A DNA stretch of 64,000 bases. Source: Pseudomonadota bacterium. Its GTDB lineage: Bacteria; Pseudomonadota; Gammaproteobacteria; Burkholderiales; Burkholderiaceae_F. The position numbers and the translations under genes were made by a program. Below the pieces are notes generated by a model. The model was given only the letters and a program-made list of their open reading frames with translations, was not told the origin of the DNA and ran no database searches. Positions within the stretch are counted from its first letter, which is position 1, and each line of letters begins with the position of its first letter. The DNA lies in assembly GCA_021825945.1 (NCBI GenBank), contig JAKAFN010000001.1, positions 62,001 to 126,000 on the forward strand, written 5' to 3'. Shown one piece after another: positions 57,342 to 64,000 of this stretch.

Positions 57342-60300
57342 CTACGTCCCGTCTCCGGAAAGACTCATCAGCGTCGCGTTTCCTCCCGCGGCAGCGGTGT
57401 TCACCGTGATGGTTTGCTCCGTCACCAGCCGATCGAGTGCGTACCGTTCCTCGGCGCTCGGGCGTACCAGCGCAATCCGGCGGCCCGGGCGCCGCGCGAG
57501 CAACCAGCGCAGGTTGTGGGCGCGGCCGTCGTCGCCTTCGAACAGCGCCGCCTCGAACGTCTCGCCTCCCCAGTCCTCGACCCAGTCGATGTTCATCCAG
57601 ACTGAGGCGGGAATTCCGGACAGCACCGCCCGGGAGCGCGCATCCGCGAGCAGCAGCGCGCGATTGCCGGTGGCGAGCACGGCTGCGAGTTGTGCCAGGA
57701 CACCCCGGCCCGCGAGGCGATGTCCGGAGCCGAGGCAGAGGATTCGGCCTAAGGAACGGTACCGCAGCCAATTGTTCTCTCCGGTCGGCGCGGGCAGCTC
57801 GACGCGGCACCCGATCGGCGTGCAGGCGGCATATTCCGTGCAGATCTGCGCCAGTTCGTGACGCCCGTCCGTCGAGAGCCAACGCTGAAAATCGTGCAGC
57901 GCAGCCGGCGCGCCCGACTCTCGATGCGCGCCCCAGCGCGCGATACAGGATTGTGGGTTTGTGGTGTCGGCCGGTACCGTCGCTTCGCGCCGTAGTCGTC
58001 GGACGATCCACGGTCCGCCCATTTTGGGACCCGTTCCGGACAACCCGTGGCCGCCGAACGGCTGCATGCCGATCGCGGCACCGATCATGTTGCGGTTGGC
58101 ATAGACGTTGCCGGCCTCGATGCCGGCCGCGACCGCGGCCACGGTTTCATCGACGCGGCTCTGGACTCCGCAGGTCAGCGCGTATCCGGTGGCATTGAGC
58201 GCGTCGATGAGGGTGCCGAGATCTTCCCGCCGGTATCGCAGCACATGCAGGATCGGTCCGAACGCTTCGCGGGCCACCTCGTCGACCGATTCGATCGCGA
58301 CGATGGCCGGAGAGAAAAAGCTTCCTTCTGCGCACTCGGGCGAAAGCGGAATGCGCGCGAGCACGCGGTTGGCGGGGAACGACGCCAGGTGGGCGTCGAG
58401 CGCTGCCCGTGCTGACTCGTCGATCACCGGGCCGATGTCGGTGGAGAGGGCCGCGGGATCGCCGACGCGTAGTTCGGCCGCCGCGCCGAGCAGCATTGCG
58501 AGCATCGGCTCGGCAATCTCCTCTTGCAGGCACAGGATCCGCAGGGCCGAGCAACGCTGCCCTGCGCTATCGAAGGCCGAACGCAGCGCATCCAGGACGA
58601 CCTGTTCCGGCTGCGCGCTGGCGTCGACGATCATTGCGTTCAGCCCCCCGGTTTCTGCGACGAGAATCCGGTCTCGGTGGGTGGGCAGGGTGGCGACCGC
58701 GCGATCCACGTCCTGCGCCGTCTCGGTCGAACCGGTGAACAGGACGCCATGGACCCGAACGTCCCGCACCAGTTCGGCGCCGACCGCGCCGTTCCCGGGC
58801 AGCAGTTGCACCGCGCTCGGTGGCACGCCGGCCCCATGCAGGCACCGCACGGCCCGTGCGGCGATCAATGGGGTTTGCTCCGCCGGCTTTGCCAGGACCG
58901 GGTTGCCGGCCGCCAGAGCCGCGGCCACTTGCCCGACGAAGATGGCGAGCGGGAAATTCCAGGGCGAGATCGCAACCACCGTGCCAATCGGGGAACCCGC
59001 GGAGCCCGCATCGGTGCTGTGGAGTTGATGCGCGTAGTAGCGGCAGGCGTCGACCGCTTCGCGCACCTCGGCGATCGCCGCGCCGAGCGTCTTTCCGCCT
59101 TCCCGGATGGCGAGCGCCAGAAATTCATCTCGGTAGGACTCGAACGCATCGGCCGCCGCCTCCAGGACGGCAGCACGTTCACCAGGCTCGGTTTTGATCC
59201 ATACGCTGTTCGCCGCCGCGGCGAATGCGGCATCGATCTCGGCGGCGTCGGCATCGCGCACGGTTCCTACGATCTCGCCATGCCGTGCGGGATTTCGGAT
59301 CGTTCGGCGCTCGGGCGGGCTGGCCTTCGTCGCCGGAGGGTGTGCGAGGATCGCCTCGACCGCGTGAATTCCGCCTCGATCGACCGCATGGTCGATGGCC
59401 GCGCGCAGCGTCGCCGCAGCGCCCGGGTCATGCAGATCGACGCCGCCGGCGCAGCGCCGCGGTGCCGTGATCTGCGTCGGCAAGGGAATCGCCGGGTGGG
59501 GGGTGCCCTCGGACAGCCGGGCGGTGGCGAAAGGGTCTTCCAGTAAATGGTCGATCTCGATGCTGGCGTCGACGATCCGTCGCACGAAGGAGGAGTTGGC
59601 GCCGTTTTCGAGCAGTCGCCGAACGAGATAGGGCAGCAGGGTTTCGTGCCGTCCGACGGGGGCGTAGATCCGGCAGGTGAGGCCGGCCGGCACCGGCCCG
59701 GTTGCCGCCGTGGCACCGAGCACGCGGTCGTAGAGCGCATCTCCCATGCCGTGTAGGCACTGGAACTCGAACCGACCGGAATCGGGCGCGATGCCCGCTG
59801 CCGCGGTCACTTGCAGGATCAGGCACAACGTCAGCGCATTGTGCGTGGCGAACTGGGGGAACAGATGCTCGTCATGGTCGAGCAGGCGCCGGGCACAGAC
59901 GAGATAGGCGGCATCGGTGTGCGCCTTGCGCGTATAGACCGGATAATCGGCCAGCCCCTCCACTTGCGCGCGTTTGATCTCGCGGTCCCAGTAGGCGCCT
60001 TTGACCAGCCGCACGCCGATGCGCCGGCCGCTTTCCCGCGCCAGCGCCGCCAGCCAGTCGATGACCGGCAAGGCGCGCTTCTGGTACGCCTGCACCGCGA
60101 CGCCGAGCCCATTCCAGTCTGCGAGTGTGGGGTCGAACGCAAGCTGTTCGACGATGTCGAGCAGCGGTTCCAGCCGCTCGCATTCCTCGGCGTCGAGATC
60201 GAGCGCAATGCCGTGCTTGCGCGCCAGCCGGCAGAGTTCGCGGATTCGCGGCAGCAGTTCCCGGCGAACCCGTTCTTCTTGAGGGGATTCAAACCGGGGG

Positions 60301-61094
60301 TGGAGCGCCGAGAGTTTGACGGAGACGCCGGCGCGACGGCGAAGCCGATCCTCGGGGTCCGGAAGTGCCGCCTCGGCATCGATGACGGGTTCGGCGGCGG
60401 CGATGGCGGCGATCGCGCCGGCATAGGCGTCGAAATAGCGCTTCGCCTCTGCGGCGGTGAGCGCCGCCTCGCCGAGCATGTCATATGAATGGCGATAACC
60501 ACGCCCTCGGGCGGCGCGGGCTCGCGCCAGGGCCTGCTCGATCGTCTTGCCCAGAACGAACTGTTCCCCCAGCATGCGCATCGCGGTGTCGATCGCGGCA
60601 CGGACCAGGGGTTCGCCGCCGCGCGCAACCGCCCGGGTGACGGCGGCCCCCAGGCCACCTTCGCTGTGGGTCGCCGACAGCTTTCCCGTGAGTAGCAGGC
60701 CCCAGGCGGCGGCATTGAGAAATACCGAGCGGTTGGGGCCGATGTGCGCACGCCAGTCGCCCTGGGCGAGCTTGTCGCGGATCAGCGCGTCGGCGGTGGC
60801 GGTGTCTGGAATGCGCAGCAGCGACTCGGCGAGACACAGCAGGGCGACACCCTCCTGACTGGACAGGGAAAACTCGCGCATCAAGGCGTCGACGCCATGG
60901 GCATGGCTGCGCTGGGCGCGCAGCGCCCGGATGAGCGCCTGCGCCGGTTCGCGCGCCGCCGCGATCTGGGCGGGGGACAGCGGGTTCTCCTGCAGCAGTT
61001 CGGCAACGCATTCCGCCTCCGGGCGGAGCGCGGCGGCGCGGATCCGGGCGCGCAGGGCCGGCAGGGAAGATTCCGGGAAAGGTAAGATCGCCAT
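57342..61094 (-). CDS. putA: Bifunctional proline dehydrogenase/L-glutamate gamma-semialdehyde dehydrogenase
   Basis: 1250 residues from ATG 61094 (MAILPFPESSLPALRARI). The FAD-dependent ProDH barrel has VRLVKGAYWDREIKRAQ and GVAVQAYQKRALPVIDWLA; the aldehyde dehydrogenase domain has ISPWNFPLAIF, VAETGGLNAMIVD (Glu) and SAGQRCSALR (catalytic Cys). A C-terminal ALDH-like extension follows. It oxidises proline to glutamate. No N-terminal ribbon-helix-helix domain is present, so unlike E. coli PutA it should not repress its own gene. The start lies 23 bases from the divergent scpA start. Confidence 0.96.
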   Translation of the reverse strand: MAILPFPESSLPALRARIRAAALRPEAECVAELLQENPLSPAQIAAAREPAQALIRALRAQRSHAHGVDALMREFSLSSQEGVALLCLAESLLRIPDTATADALIRDKLAQGDWRAHIGPNRSVFLNAAAWGLLLTGKLSATHSEGGLGAAVTRAVARGGEPLVRAAIDTAMRMLGEQFVLGKTIEQALARARAARGRGYRHSYDMLGEAALTAAEAKRYFDAYAGAIAAIAAAEPVIDAEAALPDPEDRLRRRAGVSVKLSALHPRFESPQEERVRRELLPRIRELCRLARKHGIALDLDAEECERLEPLLDIVEQLAFDPTLADWNGLGVAVQAYQKRALPVIDWLAALARESGRRIGVRLVKGAYWDREIKRAQVEGLADYPVYTRKAHTDAAYLVCARRLLDHDEHLFPQFATHNALTLCLILQVTAAAGIAPDSGRFEFQCLHGMGDALYDRVLGATAATGPVPAGLTCRIYAPVGRHETLLPYLVRRLLENGANSSFVRRIVDASIEIDHLLEDPFATARLSEGTPHPAIPLPTQITAPRRCAGGVDLHDPGAAATLRAAIDHAVDRGGIHAVEAILAHPPATKASPPERRTIRNPARHGEIVGTVRDADAAEIDAAFAAAANSVWIKTEPGERAAVLEAAADAFESYRDEFLALAIREGGKTLGAAIAEVREAVDACRYYAHQLHSTDAGSAGSPIGTVVAISPWNFPLAIFVGQVAAALAAGNPVLAKPAEQTPLIAARAVRCLHGAGVPPSAVQLLPGNGAVGAELVRDVRVHGVLFTGSTETAQDVDRAVATLPTHRDRILVAETGGLNAMIVDASAQPEQVVLDALRSAFDSAGQRCSALRILCLQEEIAEPMLAMLLGAAAELRVGDPAALSTDIGPVIDESARAALDAHLASFPANRVLARIPLSPECAEGSFFSPAIVAIESVDEVAREAFGPILHVLRYRREDLGTLIDALNATGYALTCGVQSRVDETVAAVAAGIEAGNVYANRNMIGAAIGMQPFGGHGLSGTGPKMGGPWIVRRLRREATVPADTTNPQSCIARWGAHRESGAPAALHDFQRWLSTDGRHELAQICTEYAACTPIGCRVELPAPTGENNWLRYRSLGRILCLGSGHRLAGRGVLAQLAAVLATGNRALLLADARSRAVLSGIPASVWMNIDWVEDWGGETFEAALFEGDDGRAHNLRWLLARRPGRRIALVRPSAEERYALDRLVTEQTITVNTAAAGGNATLMSLSGDGT

Positions 61095-61117
61095 TACGCA
61101 CCCGAGTCTATCCCGCG

Positions 61118-62011
61118 ATGAGCCAGGACACACCCCCTTTCTCCAGCACCGACGCCGCGATCGGCGTCATGCTGGAAAACCCGCCGCCGGACGAAGCCCT
61201 CGACGCGACCAATCCGCAGGTCGTCGACGGTTTGGCGTTCGCGCGGCTGTACGGTGAGCCGCTGTTCGAACTGCCCCAGGACCTCTATATCCCGCCCGAC
61301 GCGCTCGAAGTGTTCCTCGACGCGTTCGAGGGGCCGCTCGACCTGCTCCTATACCTGATCCGTCGCCAGCATTTCAATGTTCTGGACATTCCGATGGCAC
61401 GCCTGACCGAGCAGTATCTGCTCTATGTCGAGCAGATTCGGGCGCGAAATCTGGAACTCGCCGCCGAATATCTGTTGATGGCGGCGATGCTCATCGAAAT
61501 CAAGTCGCGGATGCTGTTGCCCGTGCGCAGGGCGGATACCGGCGAAGAGGTGGAGGATCCGCGCGCCGAACTCGTCCGCCGCCTGATCGAGTATGAGCGC
61601 ATCAAGCTGGCGGCGGTGCATCTCGACGAGCATCCGCGGATCGGCCGCGATTTCCTGCGTGCGTTGGTGACGGTCGAGCAGACCGTCGCACCGCGCTACC
61701 CCGATGTCGAGATCGCGGACCTGCAGCGTGCCTGGCGCGACATCCTGCGCCGCTCCAAGCTGCATTCGCACCACCGCGTCGCACGCGAGGAGTTGTCCGT
61801 GCGCGAGCACATGAGCATCATCCTGCGCCGTTTGCAGACATCGCGGTTCGTCGAGTTTGCGGACCTGTTCGATCCGGCCAAGGGGACGGCGGTGGTCGTC
61901 GTCCACTTCATCGCGCTGCTGGAGCTGACGCGGGAAGGGTTGGTGACGCTGACGCAGGCTGTGCCGTTTGCGCCGATGTATGTGCGGCTCGCCTACGCGG
62001 CGGCGAATTGA
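61118..62011 (+). CDS. scpA: Segregation and condensation protein A
   Basis: 297 residues. After about 60 variable residues comes DAFEGPLDLLLYLIRRQHFNVLDIPMARLT, seen here in parts as FEGPLDLLLYLIRR and NVLDIPMARLTEQYL, the SMC-binding N-domain of kleisins; the C-terminal winged helix follows. ScpA bridges SMC heads with ScpB. No scpB follows in this window; ilvD comes next after 60 bases. The start is very close to the divergent putA. Confidence 0.94.
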   Translation: MSQDTPPFSSTDAAIGVMLENPPPDEALDATNPQVVDGLAFARLYGEPLFELPQDLYIPPDALEVFLDAFEGPLDLLLYLIRRQHFNVLDIPMARLTEQYLLYVEQIRARNLELAAEYLLMAAMLIEIKSRMLLPVRRADTGEEVEDPRAELVRRLIEYERIKLAAVHLDEHPRIGRDFLRALVTVEQTVAPRYPDVEIADLQRAWRDILRRSKLHSHHRVAREELSVREHMSIILRRLQTSRFVEFADLFDPAKGTAVVVVHFIALLELTREGLVTLTQAVPFAPMYVRLAYAAAN

Positions 62012-62071
62012 TCGCCGCCGTACGCGCGTCGTACCCCTGGAAATCGATCCACCATTGGGAGGAGTGATCCT

Positions 62072-63910
62072 ATGCCCGTATATCGTTCCAAAACCTCTAC
62101 CTCCGGTCGCAACATGGCGGGGGCCCGCGCGCTGTGGCGCGCCACCGGGATGCGTGACGCCGATTTCGACAAGCCGATCATCGCCGTCGCCAATTCCTTT
62201 ACCCAGTTCGTTCCCGGTCACGTCCATTTGAAGGACTTGGGCCAGTTGGTCGCACGCGCGATCGAGGCTGCCGGGGGCGTCGCCAAGGAATTCAATACCA
62301 TCGCGATCGACGACGGCATCGCAATGGGCCACGACGGTATGCTGTATTCCTTGCCGAGTCGGGACCTCATCGCCGATTCCGTCGAGTACATGGCCAATGC
62401 CCATTGCGCCGATGCTCTGGTCTGCATTTCCAACTGCGACAAGATCACCCCGGGGATGCTGATGGCCGCGATGCGGCTGAACATTCCCGTGGTGTTCGTG
62501 TCCGGCGGTCCGATGGAGGCCGGCAAGACGCGGCTTGCGCCGCACAAGCTCGACCTGATCGACGCGATGATCATCGCCGCCGATCCGAAAGCGAGCGATG
62601 CCGAGGTCGCGGAGTACGAACGCAGCGCCTGTCCGACCTGCGGTTCGTGTTCCGGGATGTTCACCGCCAACTCGATGAACTGCCTCATCGAGGCATTGGG
62701 ATTGGCGTTGCCGGGTAACGGGAGCCTCGTCGCGACACACGCCGATCGCAAACAGTTGTTCCTCCGTGCCGGACAGGTCATCGTCGATCTCTGCCGCCGC
62801 TACTATCAGGAAGATGATGCGTCGGTACTGCCGCGAAACATTGCCGGCCGGCCGGCGTTCGAGAATGCCATGGCTCTGGACATCGCCATGGGCGGCTCGA
62901 CCAACACGATCCTGCACCTGCTGGCCGCTGCGCAGGAAGCGGGCCTGGATTTCGACATGCGTGCGATCGACGCGCTCTCGCGGCGCGTGCCCAACCTGTG
63001 CAAGGTCGCGCCGTCGAGCCACTATCACATGGAGGATGTCCATCGTGCCGGGGGCGTCATGGCGATCCTCGGAGAACTGGCTCGTGCCGGGCTGCTTCAT
63101 ACCGAGGCGGCCACCGTGCATGCGCCGACGCTGGCCGACGCGTTGGCTCGGTACGACGTCACCGTGTCGTCGGATGAGGCGGTCCGCACCATGTACCGGG
63201 CGGGTCCGGCGGGGATTCCGACGCAGGAGGCGTTCAGTCAGGACACCCGGTGGGACAGTCTCGATCTCGATCGGGAGGGCGGATGTATCCGCAGCGTGGC
63301 CCACGCGTACAACAAGGAGGGCGGGTTGGCAGTGCTCCACGGCAACATCGCTGCCGACGGCTGTGTGGTCAAGACTGCGGGAGTCGACGAAGCGCTCTAT
63401 GTCTTCGAGGGAACCGCGCGCGTCTATGAGAGCCAGGACGCGGCGGTCAAAGGCATCCTGGGTGACGAGGTCCAGGCCGGCGACGTGGTCGTCATCCGCT
63501 ATGAAGGCCCGCGCGGCGGCCCGGGAATGCAAGAGATGCTGTACCCGACCTCCTATCTCAAGTCCAAAGGCATGGGCAAGGCCTGCGCGTTGATCACCGA
63601 CGGTCGGTTTTCCGGTGGAACGTCCGGACTGTCCATTGGGCATGTGTCCCCGGAGGCGGCCGCGGGCGGCGTCATCGGCTTGGTTCGCGACGGTGACCGC
63701 ATCCGGATCGACATCCCGGCCCGCCGGATCGACGTGCTGGTCGACGAAGCCGGGTTGACGCGTCGCCGTGCGGAGCAGGACGCACTGGGGTGGAAGCCGG
63801 CCAAACCGCGCGCGCGCCGCGTCTCCGCGGCCTTGAAGGCCTATGCCATGCTCGCGACGAGTGCCGACAAGGGTGCCGTGCGCGATCTATCGCGGCTCGG
63901 CAGCGATTGA
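62072..63910 (+). CDS. ilvD: Dihydroxy-acid dehydratase
   Basis: 612 residues from ATG 62072, with GGGAGGAG as ribosome site. The IlvD signatures [16 protein letters not shown] and [18 protein letters not shown] supply Cys ligands of the iron-sulfur cluster, and [15 protein letters not shown] residues appear as [17 protein letters not shown]. It dehydrates dihydroxyacids in valine, leucine and isoleucine synthesis. No attenuator or T-box is visible upstream. A terminator follows. Confidence 0.98.
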   Translation: MPVYRSKTSTSGRNMAGARALWRATGMRDADFDKPIIAVANSFTQFVPGHVHLKDLGQLVARAIEAAGGVAKEFNTIAIDDGIAMGHDGMLYSLPSRDLIADSVEYMANAHCADALVCISNCDKITPGMLMAAMRLNIPVVFVSGGPMEAGKTRLAPHKLDLIDAMIIAADPKASDAEVAEYERSACPTCGSCSGMFTANSMNCLIEALGLALPGNGSLVATHADRKQLFLRAGQVIVDLCRRYYQEDDASVLPRNIAGRPAFENAMALDIAMGGSTNTILHLLAAAQEAGLDFDMRAIDALSRRVPNLCKVAPSSHYHMEDVHRAGGVMAILGELARAGLLHTEAATVHAPTLADALARYDVTVSSDEAVRTMYRAGPAGIPTQEAFSQDTRWDSLDLDREGGCIRSVAHAYNKEGGLAVLHGNIAADGCVVKTAGVDEALYVFEGTARVYESQDAAVKGILGDEVQAGDVVVIRYEGPRGGPGMQEMLYPTSYLKSKGMGKACALITDGRFSGGTSGLSIGHVSPEAAAGGVIGLVRDGDRIRIDIPARRIDVLVDEAGLTRRRAEQDALGWKPAKPRARRVSAALKAYAMLATSADKGAVRDLSRLGSD

Positions 63911-63933
63911 GCGCGCTCGCGGGCGAACCGCCG

Positions 63934-63984
63934 CATCGCGCAACCCGCCTGGAAACTCCAGAGTCGGTGTTGCGCGATGTTTTC
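63934..63984 (+). terminator. Rho-independent terminator of ilvD
   Basis: CATCGCGCAAC (63934-63944) pairs perfectly with GTTGCGCGATG (63969-63979), followed by TTTTCGGTT. The 24-base loop is long. It lies 24 bases after the ilvD stop. Confidence 0.75.
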
Positions 63985-64000
63985 GGTTACCCGTCCTTTC

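Overview
The window looks like chromosomal DNA from a high-GC betaproteobacterium, probably Burkholderiales-like. This rests on gene order and protein families, not a database search. The order hemH-hrcA-nadK-recN-fur-bamE-dapB, the block zapB-like/zapA/6S RNA/EVE protein, and pepA-holC-(Pro-rich protein)-valS all point that way. A heavy-metal RND system, an FNR-type regulator with hemN, hemerythrin, truncated haemoglobin and a globin-like c-di-GMP protein suggest a facultative or micro-aerobic organism exposed to metals and nitric oxide. No phage, plasmid, transposase, CRISPR, rRNA or tRNA was seen.

Layout. 1-7.4 kb (minus): a 3'-truncated MASE1-GAF-GGDEF-globin-like-GAF-EAL protein, a SemiSWEET, a hotdog thioesterase, a NarL-type histidine kinase/response regulator pair and pdxH. 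7.4-9.3 kb (plus): tcdA, a UspA protein and a translationally coupled hemerythrin. 9.4-16.6 kb: M24 aminopeptidase P and glnS (minus; GlnRS has a large internal insertion), glycerophosphodiesterase (plus), then fnr and hemN divergent around an FNR box. 16.8-19.7 kb: alaS and a TusA-like protein. 19.7-26.7 kb (minus): a Cus-type efflux operon with a Cys/Met-rich exported protein upstream. 26.7-34.6 kb: valS, a proline-rich protein, holC and pepA (minus), with lptF-lptG divergent.

34.6-40.4 kb: a REP-like hairpin, a ferredoxin reductase plus truncated haemoglobin behind an NsrR-like site, an SQR-like flavoprotein, lgt, a Crp-family regulator, an EVE protein, 6S RNA, zapA and a ZapB-like protein. 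40.4-45.5 kb: a cobalamin riboswitch leading btuB-btuC-btuD, with btuF convergent. 45.4-49.9 kb: dapB, bamE, fur, recN, nadK. 50-56.2 kb (plus): hrcA, hemH (apparently starting at CTG), grpE behind a sigma-32-like promoter, dnaK, dnaJ. 56.2-64 kb: hslR (minus), a small exported protein made of exact 36-residue repeats with a Cys-x6-Cys core, putA (minus), scpA and ilvD with a terminator.

Most of the window is housekeeping. The parts that stand out are the Cys-repeat exported protein, the insertion in GlnRS, the NsrR-like site in front of a globin/reductase pair, the enlarged RND pump with its small Cys-rich neighbour, and the CTG start of hemH.
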